Notes: generated from the letters alone by a model not told the origin. Shown: positions 8,031-18,700, counted from the first letter of the stretch. The stretch is DNA of 55,283 nucleotides from JBAUHN01 sp049680295 (GCA_049680295.1 JBAUHN010000234.1:1-55283), one strand, 5' to 3'. Translations and numbers: made by a program.

Positions 8031-9164
8031 TCAGGCATCCGACTTTAACGACGATGCGACAACCATGATCAACACAGCCAGCACTGCCAGCAAACCAAAT
8101 GCGGTTCGCAAATCTGTAAGGCTTGCCAGAAAACCGATTGCCGGCGGGCCCAGCAGCATGCCGCCATACCCCAACGTCGCAACGCTGGAGATTGCCTGCC
8201 CCGGTGGCACATCAGGATCATTGGCAGCACGGCTAAAGGCCAGCGGCATGATCACCGCATAGCCAATACCCAGCATCGAAAATCCAAACAATACCGCCTC
8301 GACCGAAGGGATGAAAATCGCGCTTAACACGCCGATTGCGGCAAACCCTCCGCCAAGTCTGGCGGCCAAAACCGGCCCGGTTTTCATTGTGATCTTGTCG
8401 CCCAGCAGCCGCACAACAACCATTGCAATCGAAAATACGGCATAGCCCAAGGCGGCAGTGCTTTCCGATGCCACAGCGATCTCGCGCAGGTAAACTGCAC
8501 CCCAATCGGCCATGGCACCTTCGCCCAGTGAGGCACATAAAGCCACAAGTCCGACAAGCAAAAGCGGCCCTGACGGAAAGGCAAAGATCGGCCTGTCCCT
8601 TTTTTCGCTGGTCCGCGAGGTCCAGGGAATGCGCGTAAAATACAAGGTTGCAACGGAAATCAAAACGGACGCTGTCAGAAAATGTGCAAACAGACCGGCA
8701 CCTGCCTGAACGGCGACATAACCGCTAAGAGCGCCCAAACCGGCACCAAAACTGAACATTGCGTGAAACGAGGACATAACCCGGCTTTTGAAATGACGCT
8801 CGACCTCGGCGCCCCAACTGTTCATGGCGACGTCCATTGCCCCATGTGCTGCACCGAACAAAAACAACGCAACCCCCAGCGCGATGCTGTTAGGTGCCAA
8901 GGGCAACAGGATCAATGTAAAAGGGTAGATCACCGCAATAACCTTGGTGACTTTCGCAGCACCGCGCCCGTCCACAGCCTTGCCTGCAAATGGAAACGAA
9001 CAGATCGCACCTGCAGCCAAAGACAACAGCAATACGCCAAGTTCGCCATGTGACAGGTCAAATAGTGCAGCAACCGCAGGCACCCGTGACGCCCAGATGC
9101 CAAACAATGCGCCGTTCAGGATGAACATCGCCGAAATCGCAACCCAGGCCGTGCGCAATGTCAT
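8031..9164 (-). CDS. MFS transporter (YbjJ/FucP-like)
   Basis: A 377-residue membrane protein with about 12 hydrophobic segments. The N-terminus (FILNGALFGIWASRVPAV, then LSHGELGVLL) matches the YbjJ-type branch of the major facilitator superfamily. The start is the ATG at 9164, preceded by AAGGTGG; the open frame continues far upstream to 9488 but that part has no membrane character and runs into the kinase gene. The substrate is unknown. It is convergent with the sugar importer operon but a separate transcription unit. Confidence 0.85.
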   Translation of the reverse strand: MTLRTAWVAISAMFILNGALFGIWASRVPAVAALFDLSHGELGVLLLSLAAGAICSFPFAGKAVDGRGAAKVTKVIAVIYPFTLILLPLAPNSIALGVALFLFGAAHGAMDVAMNSWGAEVERHFKSRVMSSFHAMFSFGAGLGALSGYVAVQAGAGLFAHFLTASVLISVATLYFTRIPWTSRTSEKRDRPIFAFPSGPLLLVGLVALCASLGEGAMADWGAVYLREIAVASESTAALGYAVFSIAMVVVRLLGDKITMKTGPVLAARLGGGFAAIGVLSAIFIPSVEAVLFGFSMLGIGYAVIMPLAFSRAANDPDVPPGQAISSVATLGYGGMLLGPPAIGFLASLTDLRTAFGLLAVLAVLIMVVASSLKSDA

Positions 9165-9459
9165 AGATCGCCACCTTTTCGCGCTAACATTCCTGCGCTT
9201 ATCACCTTTCGATTTGCAAGTGACCAGCCTTGATCTGATGTTCAAAAGACGGCAGTGAAAAGGGCTGCGTTCGGATGGATTTGTGACAATCCATGAACCG
9301 CAATGGACATGTTTAATTATTGATGCAATTGTAGATAGAAACTTGTGCTGAGGTTCTAACCGCAGCGTGAGGTGGGCGCGTCTTGAGTGATATGAGTTTC
9401 TGACACTAACGGGTAGTCGGATGTGATGTGCATCGTACCACAAGAATAGGCGTGAACTC
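9165..9459. other. Divergent intergenic region with a small hairpin
   Basis: This 295-base gap separates the leftward MFS gene and the rightward hybrid kinase. It holds a perfect 7-base-pair inverted repeat, ATGGATT (9275-9281) and AATCCAT (9288-9294), with a 6-base loop. No coding frame or clear consensus promoter was recognised. Confidence 0.4.
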
Positions 9460-12366
9460 ATGCTGAGGTCCATCTGGTTGCAGGGCATTGTACTGCTGCT
9501 TTGTCTGACGGCGTCATTTGCCGCGTCGCGCCTTTTTCATGCCCGTTCGGTTGATCACGCCCAGGCTGCATTTCTGAACCTGGCGGATGAGAACCAAAAA
9601 GCGCTTGTCGCGCGGCTGACATCCTACCTGAACGCGATTGAAGGCGCCGCCAGCTATCTGCGCGTATCGGACAGCGTTCGCGCGTCGGACTGGGCCGATT
9701 ATGTGGCAGGGCTGACGATAGACACCACTTATCCGGGTGTGAGTGGTCTGGGGCTCATTGTGCCCGTCGCACGCCAGGACCGTTCGGCATTCCTGCAAGA
9801 TGCCGAAAACGATGGCGTGGAAAACTTAACCATTCACCCCGAAACCGATTTGCCTGAAGGGTTTGTGATAAAGTTTATTGCACCGTTGCTGCCCAATGAC
9901 GCGGCGCTAGGATTGGACATTGCGTTTGAGGCTGAGCGTCGCCAAGCGGCAGTTCTGGCCCGCGATACCAACTCGGCGCAAATAACCGCTCCGATTACCT
10001 TGGTTCAGGGCGGATCGGAAAGCGCCGGCTTTCTTTTGTTAGTGCCATTATTTGGACGATCTGACACGCAACTCAACGCTGGTACGTTTCAAGGATGGGT
10101 GTATGCACCCATCGTCGGGTCACAGATCTTTGAACAACTGACCCTGGCACAGGATCAATTCTTTGAGGTCGAAATTGCAGACGGTGGGGATGGCGGCCCC
10201 CAGCGCCCAATTTACCAAAGTACGGGAGGTCGAGACAGGGGCGATCTTGCGGATTTTTCGGCGACAGCGGACATTCAGTTGTTCGGTCGTACCTGGCATA
10301 TGAAATGGCGCAGCACCAAAGCCTATGAAGATACGGTCCTCGACGGCACGCGGTACGTGGTGTTGTTTTGGGGGTTGGCAATGACCGCCTTGTTGGCCGG
10401 GTTACTGTATTCACTGTCTATCCGGCGACGGGCCATTGAACGCATCGTCAGCCACAAAACCGATCAGCTGAAAACCAGTGAAAAGCAACTGCGCGAATTA
10501 GAATCGCGCCGAGATATGGCGCTGACCGGTGCGCGTATCGGTGTTTTTGATGTCGACCTGACGACCGGTCAATCCGTCGTGTCTGATACATGGAAAGACC
10601 TGATGGGTGTCAGCGAAGAAGACAGCGAGACCAACCCGCAAGCATTGTTTCACGAACGCATACACCCTGATGACAAAGCGATTGTCGAACTGGCCGATAG
10701 CGACTGCATTTCGGGATTAACGGAAAGGTCGGTTTCGGAATTTCGGATCAGGTACGGCAACAGCGGCTCGGATTGGCGCTGGATGCGTGCGGACGCGGTG
10801 GTCGCGGACCGTGATGACACCGGCAAGGCGATCAGGCTTTTGGGCGCGCAAACCGATATTACAGCCTTGCGCCGTACCCAGGCATGGCTTGAGGCGAGCG
10901 AAAAACAACTCAGCACAATTTTGGCAAACGCGCCTGTCGGTATGGCTTTGTGCGAAGAACAGGGCGAATTTTTCAACGTCAATCAAGCGCTGTGCCACAT
11001 CACCGGGTTTTCAGAAGAGGAATTGCTGGGATCGAAGTTCAAAAGGATCATCTCGGCTGGGGATTTCAAAGATCTGCTGGCCAAACTTGCGCATGTGCGC
11101 GGGGATGAACGTGGACACTATCAGGGTGAATTGCGGATCAAAAATCGCGGAGGCGAAATGATCTGGTGCTTGATCAGCATCTCTCACTATATTGACACTC
11201 ATTCCGGCGACCTGACCTATATCGTTCAGCTTCAGGATATCTCTGATGTCAAAGCCGTTGAAAAATTAAAAAGCGAATTTGTGTCCACCGTCAGTCACGA
11301 ACTCAGAACACCGCTGACGTCGATCAACGGATCACTGGGTCTGATACTTGGCACCATGAAATCCAATCTGCCCGACAAGGCCGTGCGTCTGTTGTCGATA
11401 GCCAAAAGCAACTGTGATCGCTTGACGCAACTCGTCAACGATATCCTCGACATGGAAAAAATCGCTGCCGGGTCGTTTGATTTTCACTATGAAACCGTTG
11501 ACGTCACTCAATTGGTTCAGGCTTGTGCGCAGCAGGTAGCGCCGATTGGCACCGCAAATAATGTAACGATTGAACTGCGGGACGCAGGGACGCCCCGGTA
11601 TGCGACAATCGACAGTAATCGATTCCAGCAGGTCGTGATCAATCTGCTCTCGAACGCGGTAAAGTTTTCATATCAGGGACGCAAAGTTGAAATCGACGTG
11701 AGACCTTTTGATGGCGCATTGCGCATTGCGGTACGTAATCATGGCAAAGGCATCCCCGAAACCTTTGCGCAAAAGATTTTTCAGCCATTTTCGCAAGCTG
11801 ACAGTTCCGACACACGCGGGGCGGGCGGGACCGGCCTGGGGCTGCACATATCAAAACAGATCGTCGAGAATATGGGCGGCGAAATCGGGTTCTCAACGCC
11901 TGAGCCATCGATCACCGAGTTTTGGTTTACTGTCAGGGCCGCGCAGGACGCTCAGGTGCAGCCGGACCCAGACGTGGACGAAATGGCCGCGCAATCGGAT
12001 TTTTTGCCTTCTGTATTGCATATTGAAGACGACCAGGACTTTGCCGAAGTGATGAATGCAAGCTTTGCGGATTTGGCGGACATCACCACAGCGCTAACTT
12101 TGGCGGAGGGGCGCAAGCAATTGACCACGCATAAATTCGATTTGGTCATTATTGATTGGGAACTGCCCGATGGGCATGGTCGCGACGTGCTTGATCTGGT
12201 GGAAGGCCACCAGGGAAACATCCCGGTGATTGCGCTGTCGGCCTACGAAGCAACCGCACCCGATCCTCGCATTTCGTATAGTCTGACCAAATCGCGAACC
12301 GATATTGCGGGTGTCGTTCAAAACGCGCTCGATACGATTGTGCGCGCGCGTCAAAAGGCGCTTTAG
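9460..12366 (+). CDS. CHASE-PAS-PAS hybrid histidine kinase with C-terminal receiver
   Basis: A 968-residue membrane sensor. The first membrane span is at about residues 5-23, a periplasmic CHASE domain at about 40-290 (with the SGLGLIVPV core), and the second span at about 299-320. Two PAS domains follow (about 350-470 and 480-600; the first has a PAC-like DWRWMRADAVV). The dimerisation domain has SHELRTPL with phospho-His613. The ATPase domain has Asn732 in LLSNAVKFS and a G-box GTGLGL (790-795). The receiver (about 850-960) has phospho-Asp899 in IIDWELP and conserved Lys944. CHASE domains sense small extracellular ligands. The receiver acidic pocket is HIEDD. It heads a signalling cluster whose likely partners are the Hpt and receiver proteins downstream. 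Confidence 0.93.
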   Translation: MLRSIWLQGIVLLLCLTASFAASRLFHARSVDHAQAAFLNLADENQKALVARLTSYLNAIEGAASYLRVSDSVRASDWADYVAGLTIDTTYPGVSGLGLIVPVARQDRSAFLQDAENDGVENLTIHPETDLPEGFVIKFIAPLLPNDAALGLDIAFEAERRQAAVLARDTNSAQITAPITLVQGGSESAGFLLLVPLFGRSDTQLNAGTFQGWVYAPIVGSQIFEQLTLAQDQFFEVEIADGGDGGPQRPIYQSTGGRDRGDLADFSATADIQLFGRTWHMKWRSTKAYEDTVLDGTRYVVLFWGLAMTALLAGLLYSLSIRRRAIERIVSHKTDQLKTSEKQLRELESRRDMALTGARIGVFDVDLTTGQSVVSDTWKDLMGVSEEDSETNPQALFHERIHPDDKAIVELADSDCISGLTERSVSEFRIRYGNSGSDWRWMRADAVVADRDDTGKAIRLLGAQTDITALRRTQAWLEASEKQLSTILANAPVGMALCEEQGEFFNVNQALCHITGFSEEELLGSKFKRIISAGDFKDLLAKLAHVRGDERGHYQGELRIKNRGGEMIWCLISISHYIDTHSGDLTYIVQLQDISDVKAVEKLKSEFVSTVSHELRTPLTSINGSLGLILGTMKSNLPDKAVRLLSIAKSNCDRLTQLVNDILDMEKIAAGSFDFHYETVDVTQLVQACAQQVAPIGTANNVTIELRDAGTPRYATIDSNRFQQVVINLLSNAVKFSYQGRKVEIDVRPFDGALRIAVRNHGKGIPETFAQKIFQPFSQADSSDTRGAGGTGLGLHISKQIVENMGGEIGFSTPEPSITEFWFTVRAAQDAQVQPDPDVDEMAAQSDFLPSVLHIEDDQDFAEVMNASFADLADITTALTLAEGRKQLTTHKFDLVIIDWELPDGHGRDVLDLVEGHQGNIPVIALSAYEATAPDPRISYSLTKSRTDIAGVVQNALDTIVRARQKAL

Positions 12367-12522
12367 GTCACATTTCCCCAACTTACGTCACAAAATCGCC
12401 TAGGTTCTTCCGTTTGGTGTGAACAATCGCTCGCTAATTGAGGGATTAAATGTGGATTGGGGAAAATCCGAAATCTGGTTGAACCAAAGGCGGTTCAGGT
12501 GATGATGGTAAGGGCGGACTAA

Positions 12523-13698
12523 ATGACCAAGGGCGAAAGAAATAAACCTGGTGGGACACTCTGGCAGGTTTTGGGTCGTTTTCTAACATTGCGCCCATCG
12601 GGCCGATCCAAAGGTGCCGACCAACGCAACGTCAATCTACTGCACTTAATGCACGATCAGGTCTTTGTGTTCAGACCGGGGAAATTCCAATTCATCTATC
12701 TCAACAAAGCAGCAAGCGACTTGATGGGCTGGAACGAAAGTGACACCCAAACCAAAACATTGGGCGATGTAAGTCGCAAGTTTGACCAAGATGAGCTTGC
12801 ACGCTGCACGCATCTGCTGCTCTCGGGCGAAAAAGCGAAAATCGCTTACACAGTAGACATCCGAGGTACCCCTTATGAGGTCGAGCTGCAGCTTGTGGCA
12901 CAGGATGCGGCGACACCTTTGGTGGTCGCAACTGCCCGCGACATCACGGAACGCTGCAGGGTCGACCGCGCCAAGGACGAATTTGTAGCGACAGTCAGCC
13001 ATGAACTGCGGTCGCCATTGACCTCGATAAAAGGCGCGATGGGGTTAATCCTGTCGGGTGCCACGGGTGAAATATCGGATAAATCGCGTGGTATGCTTGA
13101 AATTGCGCACCGAAATTCCGATCGCTTGGTTTTGATCATCAACGACATACTGGACTATGAAAAGATCGCCGCAGGGCAGATGGAATTTGACAGTGAAGAT
13201 GTCGACATCGCCCAGCTGTTACGCGAAGCGATCAAGGCCAATCAATCTTATGCCGATCTCTATGATGTACGCATCAAAGCTGTCGATATGCCAAAAGGGC
13301 TGTTCGTCTTGGGCGATGTGGAACGTCTGTTTCAGGTGATGGCGAACTTGCTGTCGAATGCAGCAAAGTTTTCGCATGCTGGCGGTGAAGTGCGTGTTGG
13401 TGTTCGGAACATACGTGACCGTATTGAGATTCGGGTGCAGGATTCCGGCAGTGGTATTCCGCTGGCGGACCAGCCTGCAATTTTTGAGCGGTATTCGCAG
13501 GCCAAGGGTATCGAGCGTCGCGCAAAAGGTGGCACCGGGTTGGGGCTGAGCATCGTCAGGGCCATCGTTGAGCGTCACGGTGGTATCGTGCGTTTTGAAA
13601 GCCTTGAGGATGTGGGAACGACATTCTTTGTTGAACTGCCTTTGAAAGTCGATGCTACGCAGCCCGAACAACCCGTTTATCGCAGTCAGAGTGCCTGA
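12523..13698 (+). CDS. Soluble PAS sensor histidine kinase
   Basis: A 391-residue protein with no membrane span. A PAS-like domain at about residues 38-145 ends in TARDITER. It is followed by a HisKA domain with SHELRSPL (phospho-His160) and a HATPase domain with Asn279 in NLLSNAAKFS and G-box GGTGLGL (336-342). It is related to the catalytic core of the preceding hybrid kinase (same SHELR, LTSI and MGLIL pattern), suggesting an old duplication. AAGGGCGG lies before the ATG. It ends 49 bases before a single-domain receiver that is its probable partner. Confidence 0.9.
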   Translation: MTKGERNKPGGTLWQVLGRFLTLRPSGRSKGADQRNVNLLHLMHDQVFVFRPGKFQFIYLNKAASDLMGWNESDTQTKTLGDVSRKFDQDELARCTHLLLSGEKAKIAYTVDIRGTPYEVELQLVAQDAATPLVVATARDITERCRVDRAKDEFVATVSHELRSPLTSIKGAMGLILSGATGEISDKSRGMLEIAHRNSDRLVLIINDILDYEKIAAGQMEFDSEDVDIAQLLREAIKANQSYADLYDVRIKAVDMPKGLFVLGDVERLFQVMANLLSNAAKFSHAGGEVRVGVRNIRDRIEIRVQDSGSGIPLADQPAIFERYSQAKGIERRAKGGTGLGLSIVRAIVERHGGIVRFESLEDVGTTFFVELPLKVDATQPEQPVYRSQSA

Positions 13699-13747
13699 TG
13701 GGCGATTGCGCTGCCGTGGACCTTGTTCTTGATGATCGAAAGTTATT

Positions 13748-14125
13748 ATGTCCGATAGTCTTAGATTGCTTCACGTTGATGATGATCCCGACATTCAGGA
13801 AGTCGCGAAAATGGCGCTTGAGGTCATCGGCGGCTTTACGGTGCATCAATGTCCCTCAGGCGCTGAGGCGCTGAAAGATGCCGAGGTGTTCAAGCCTGAT
13901 ATTTTCCTACTTGATGTGATGATGCCAGAGATGAGCGGAGAGCAGCTTTTTGCCAAGCTGCGTGACATTCCCGCACTGGCCAATGTGCCTGCAATTTTCA
14001 TGACCGCACGCGTTCAGAAAAGCGAAGTTGTGGCCCTGAAAAAACTAGGCGCGATTGAGGTGATTGAAAAACCGTTCGACGCGATGACGCTGTCCGATCA
14101 AATTCGTACCGCCATGGGCAACTAG
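13748..14125 (+). CDS. Single-domain response regulator (CheY-like receiver)
   Basis: A 125-residue stand-alone receiver. The acidic pocket is HVDDDP (residues 9-14), the phosphorylation site is Asp56 in LLDVMMPEMSG, the conserved Thr86 is in FMTAR, and Lys108 is in IEKPF. With no output domain it most likely passes phosphate to the Hpt protein encoded just downstream on the other strand or acts by protein contact. The gene is convergent with the Hpt gene, with a 20-base gap containing a small palindrome. Confidence 0.92.
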   Translation: MSDSLRLLHVDDDPDIQEVAKMALEVIGGFTVHQCPSGAEALKDAEVFKPDIFLLDVMMPEMSGEQLFAKLRDIPALANVPAIFMTARVQKSEVVALKKLGAIEVIEKPFDAMTLSDQIRTAMGN

Positions 14126-14139
14126 GGTCCTGACCCCAA
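14125..14139. repeat. 15-base palindrome-containing repeat, copy 1
   Basis: This 15-base sequence overlaps the stop codon of the receiver gene and contains GGGTCCTGACCC. Its exact reverse complement occurs at 28967-28981, also just after a stop codon. It may be a REP-like unit, but a 15-base match in 55 kb can arise by chance. Confidence 0.3.
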
Positions 14140-14145
14140 CGACTT

Positions 14146-14538
14146 TCAGGCGACTTGCGAGCTCTTTTGCTGGCCTGCCAGAACTTGTTGCACGCCTTCT
14201 TCCAGCATCTCTTCGATTTGGTCAATCAGCACGTCTGGTACATCATTGATCTGCGATTTTTCAAGATGCGTCTCAATGCTGTTTTCGACACGCGCCGCTA
14301 ATCGCCCAAGGTTGGCAAAGCCCAAAGTGCCGGCTGATCCGGCAATTTTATGCGCCTCACGGGCCAATTCAGCCAGGGCCTGTTTGCGGTCGTTCGGTAA
14401 ATCCGTCGAGACCAGCAATGCTTCCATGTGATCCAGGCGCGTATCGAGGGTTTTTAAAAACCGCTGCCGCACCAGTCCTAAACCGGCCTGCAACGCGGCT
14501 GATGTGATCGAGGTTTTAGGGAGCGTTTCAGCGATCAT
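14146..14538 (-). CDS. Hpt-domain histidine phosphotransfer protein
   Basis: A 130-residue all-helical protein. Residues about 25-115 form an Hpt four-helix bundle with phospho-His63 in AHKIAGSAGTLGF. Hpt proteins carry phosphate between receiver domains in multistep phosphorelays. The start is the ATG at 14538, 14 bases after AGGATAACC; the frame is open further upstream only inside the preceding gene. It follows the receiver/GGDEF-like gene by 17 bases on the same strand, so the two form an operon and are probable partners with each other and with the hybrid kinase nearby. Confidence 0.88.
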   Translation of the reverse strand: MIAETLPKTSITSAALQAGLGLVRQRFLKTLDTRLDHMEALLVSTDLPNDRKQALAELAREAHKIAGSAGTLGFANLGRLAARVENSIETHLEKSQINDVPDVLIDQIEEMLEEGVQQVLAGQQKSSQVA

Positions 14539-14555
14539 AGGTTGGTTATCCTGAC

Positions 14556-15527
14556 TTAGGTGCCATGCATCTGTTGCGCAAGGTTGCCGTTTGCAGTTGT
14601 CTGGTAGTCCTGCAATCTGGCGTTGCCGATTGCGATTTTTAGTGCCCGTATCGCGCCCAGACCGGAGCGTAAGGTCAACCGCACCGGTGCGCCGTGGGTC
14701 ATGCTCAGATACAAAGGGCGACCGTCGGAATAACACATCGACAAATCAAACATCGCCTGTTTGATGCGCGCGTTGATGGACGGCAAATCAAGGCCATTCA
14801 AACTATCAAGAACCACGGTGTAAACACCGGCCCCGGCATAGGAGATAAGATGTTGCCGCCCAACCAGTGCAATCGTAATCGCCTCGGCCACATCTGTTAC
14901 CGTGCAGGCAAATTCGTAGTTGGTCATTGAGTCGTGAAATTGCTCAACGTCATTGATTTTAAACGCAATAACACACGACCCGAACAGCGCCGAACGACTA
15001 AGCTGCGCCAGGTAGTTCTCCATCGACACATAATCGATGACGCAATCCACGTCACGAATGGAAATTGGCAGATCAAGGTCTGCCTTTTCTTCGTCTGTTC
15101 TTTTGAAGGTGGCAGGCAACAGATTTTCTGCAGCGCGGCGTTTCTTTTGATCTTCGGACAGGCGTTCGGCAAGCCGGACGCGCGTGCTAAGTTCGGTGAC
15201 GTCGAACGGTTTGGTCACATAATCTGTGGCACCCGCCTGAAACGCATTGTCGATGTATTTCTTGTCAGACATTGCCGTGATCATCACAACGGGCGTTTCG
15301 ACGTAATCTTTCAGACCACGGATTGCGCCACAAAACGCAATCCCATCGGTCACCGGCATCTGAATGTCGAGCAGGATGCAATCGTAGGGAACGTCGGCCG
15401 AAGAAATCGCATGATAGGCGTCGGCCGCAGACCGGGCCGTCGTCAAGTCCGAGTAGCCGAGCGACGTTAGTATTTCAGTCAACAAATCCAGGATGATTTC
15501 ATCATCATCAACCGCGAGGATTTTCAC
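14556..15527 (-). CDS. Response regulator with degenerate GGDEF-like output domain
   Basis: A 323-residue protein. The N-terminal receiver (1-120) has VDDDE, phospho-Asp54 in LLDIQMP, MITAMS and Lys106 in VTKPF. After a charged linker, residues about 170-290 keep the outline of a diguanylate cyclase fold, including a VIAFKINDVEQFHD segment where active enzymes have the metal-binding DxDxFKxIND motif. The signature position reads AGAGV (231-235) instead of GGDEF, so cyclase activity is not expected. It may instead bind nucleotide or protein. GGAGGAG lies before the ATG at 15527. First gene of the operon with Hpt. The GGDEF assignment is by eye and moderately sure. Confidence 0.75.
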   Translation of the reverse strand: MKILAVDDDEIILDLLTEILTSLGYSDLTTARSAADAYHAISSADVPYDCILLDIQMPVTDGIAFCGAIRGLKDYVETPVVMITAMSDKKYIDNAFQAGATDYVTKPFDVTELSTRVRLAERLSEDQKKRRAAENLLPATFKRTDEEKADLDLPISIRDVDCVIDYVSMENYLAQLSRSALFGSCVIAFKINDVEQFHDSMTNYEFACTVTDVAEAITIALVGRQHLISYAGAGVYTVVLDSLNGLDLPSINARIKQAMFDLSMCYSDGRPLYLSMTHGAPVRLTLRSGLGAIRALKIAIGNARLQDYQTTANGNLAQQMHGT

Positions 15528-15762
15528 TGTTCAAACTCCTCCTGCATTTGTGTGTGTAAACAACAACGTTCGATCCATTTGGGATACAACCTTGGCGAGA
15601 AGTTATGTTTCAAATCTGTCACAATTATGGCAGATATTATGAAACCGTCCTTGCAAAGCGATGTTTGGTCGCATTCGGATGAACCCGCGAGGTGTCGCCG
15701 ATCAGTTAGCTGCGATCCACGATTTGTCAGGTCAATTCCGCCAGTACTTTTGGGGCGGGTTG
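15528..15762. other. Intergenic region upstream of the receiver/Hpt operon
   Basis: These 235 bases lie between the end of carB and the start of the receiver gene, both on the minus strand. No convincing gene, terminator or named promoter element was seen. Confidence 0.4.
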
Positions 15763-18700
15763 TTACCCCTGAAGTGCCTTAACACCAACGTCCCCGTCCG
15801 ACTGGGCAGCAATCGCCAAGGCCGCTGCATGCGCACCGGCTGCAGTCGTAAAGTATGGGATTTTATCATATAGAGCGACGGTGCGAATGGATTTGCTATC
15901 TTCAACCGCTTGCGACCCTTCGGTGGTATTAATCACCAAATGAATGTGTCCGTCTTTCATCATATCGACAATATCAGGGCGGCCTTCCCACACTTTGTTA
16001 ACTACATCGCAGGCCATGCCATGCGCATTTAACCAACCCGCAGTGCCGCGTGTGGCGACAAGGGTAAACCCTTGCTCCAGCAGAATGCGCGCGGCATCAA
16101 GCATGTCGTCGGTCTTGTCCATGTCTTTGATCGAAACAAACGCGCGACCCTGTGCAGGCAGAACCATTCCGGCACCCATTTGTGCCTTCAGGAATGCGCG
16201 CGGAAAATCGCGATCCCACCCCATGACTTCACCGGTTGACCGCATTTCCGGGCCAAGCAGCGTATCGACGCCCGGGAAACGGGCAAAGGGCAGCACGGCC
16301 TCTTTGACCGAAAACCACGGCATGTTTGGGTTCGCAAGCGTCATCGGGTCGCCCAGCGGCAGCACGTCGGAATAGGCCGCATCTGCATTATACGGCGCAC
16401 GCAGGGGGAAGTTTGACAAAGGTTCACCCGCCATGATCCGCGCCGCAATTGAGGCAATCGCGGAATCCGTGGCCTTGGCCACAAATGGCACGGTACGTGA
16501 AGCACGTGGATTGACCTCGATCAGGAAAATCTCGCCGTCTTTTACGGCAAACTGAATATTCATCAGGCCGACAACATTCAACGCTATCGCCAAAGCATGG
16601 GTTTGCTTTTCGACCTCGGCGATGATGTCACGTGACAGCGAATAGGGTGGCAGAGAACAGGCACTGTCACCTGAATGCACGCCAGCCTCTTCGATGTGTT
16701 GCATGATGCCGGCGACATGAACCTCTTTGCCATCGCACAACGCATCCACATCCAGCTCCACCGCGCCGGACAGGTAACTGTCGAGTAGAACAGGGCTGTC
16801 GCCTGACACCACCACGGCCTCGGAAATATAACGCTCAAGATTGGCCTGATCGCGCACGATCTCCATTGCGCGTCCCCCCAGAACATAAGAGGGCCGGATC
16901 ACCAGCGGAAAACCGATGTCCTTGGCAATTTCAAAGGCTTCGGCATCTGAATGCGCGATGCCGTTGTGGGGCTGTTTCAGCCCAAGCGATTGCACCAACT
17001 GCTGAAACCGTTCGCGGTCTTCGGCCAGATCAATGGCATCCGGTGTGGTGCCAAGAATGGGGATGCCTTCGGCGTGCAGGGCCGCGGCAATTTTCAACGG
17101 GGTTTGCCCGCCAAATTGAACGATGACGCCGTGCAGCGTGCCGTTTTCCTGCTCAACCCGCAGGATTTCCATCACGTGTTCAAACGTCAGGGGTTCAAAA
17201 TACAGCCGATCCGACGTGTCATAATCGGTCGAAACCGTTTCAGGGTTACAGTTGACCATGATCGTTTCAAAACCGGCGTCCGTCAGGGCGTAGCAGGCGT
17301 GACAACAGCAATAGTCAAATTCAATCCCCTGACCGATCCGGTTGGGACCGCCACCCAGAATAACCACTTTTTTGCGATCCGAGGGCCGCGCCTCGCATTC
17401 CACATCGCCAAACACGGGGTGCTCATAGGTAGAATACATATAGGGTGTTTGCGCCTCAAACTCGGCGGCACATGTGTCGATCCGTTTAAAGCAGGCGACC
17501 ACGCCAAGATCATGACGGGCGGTGCGCACGGCGCTTTCTTTCCGTCCGGTCAAATGTGCAAGACGGGCATCGGTGAACCCCATCATTTTAAGCGCCCGCA
17601 GGCCATCCTCGTCGCTTGGCAAACCGGTTTGACGCAGCTCTGCCTCTGTCTCGACGATTTCGCGAATACGGGCCAGAAACCAAGGGTCAAACATGGTAAG
17701 GGCATGAATTTCTTCGTCGTCCAGCCCGTGGCGCATGGCTTGCGCAATGGTGCGCATCCGGTCGGGCGTTTGCATCCCAATCGCTTTGACAACCGCGGCT
17801 TTATCGTCGCCTGCATCCGACCAAACGTCCGCCGCAACACCTGGAATAGAAATCTCATCAAACCCGGTCAGGCCGGTTTCCATCGACGCCAGTGCCTTTT
17901 GCAGGGATTCGTGAATTGTGCGTCCGATGGCCATCGCTTCGCCGACTGATTTCATGGCCGTAGACAACAAGGGTTCGGCACCGGGGAATTTTTCAAACGC
18001 AAAGCGCGGAATTTTTGTGACGACATAGTCAATCGTCGGCTCAAAAGACGCGGGCGTCACTTGGGTGATGTCATTGTCCAACTCGTCCAGCGTATAGCCG
18101 ACAGCCAGTTTCGCGGCGATCTTGGCAATCGGGAAACCGGTGGCCTTGGATGCCAGAGCGGATGACCGGCTGACACGCGGGTTCATTTCAATAACCACCA
18201 TCCGCCCGTCAGCCGGGTTGACGGCCCACTGCACATTCGATCCACCAGTCTCAACGCCGATCTCGCGCAGGACTGCGATGGAATGGTTGCGCATGATCTG
18301 GTATTCTTTGTCGGTCAGCGTCAATGCAGGTGCAACGGTGATACTGTCGCCGGTATGCACACCCATCGGGTCCACATTTTCGATTGAGCAGACGATGATG
18401 GCGTTGTCTGCGGTGTCACGCACAACTTCCATCTCGTATTCTTTCCAGCCCAACAAGGATTCGTCGACCAGAATTTGCCCCACAGGCGACGCGTCCATGC
18501 CAGACCGGCAAAAATGCTCGTATTCGATACGGTTATAGGCCACACCGCCGCCGGTGCCGCCTAATGTGAACGCGGGGCGAATAATCGCCGGAAGCCCAAT
18601 GTCGTCCAGTGCCTCCAGTGCGATAGCAACCCCAGCTGCCAGATCTTTTTGACCTGCGTCATTCTGTGGTGCGGTGACAATGGTCGCGCGTGGGTTTTCG

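Noticed and set aside
9275..9294. Hairpin before the hybrid kinase as a terminator of the MFS gene
   Set aside because: It lies upstream of the MFS gene's start, not after its end, and has no T-run; function unclear.
14146..14736. Longer N-terminus for the Hpt protein
   Set aside because: The extra residues overlap the preceding receiver gene and have no domain; the ATG at 14538 has a better context.
16951..17949. A 332-codon open frame opposite carB
   Set aside because: It is an antisense shadow of a highly conserved gene; the product has no recognisable domain and carB is intact on the other strand.
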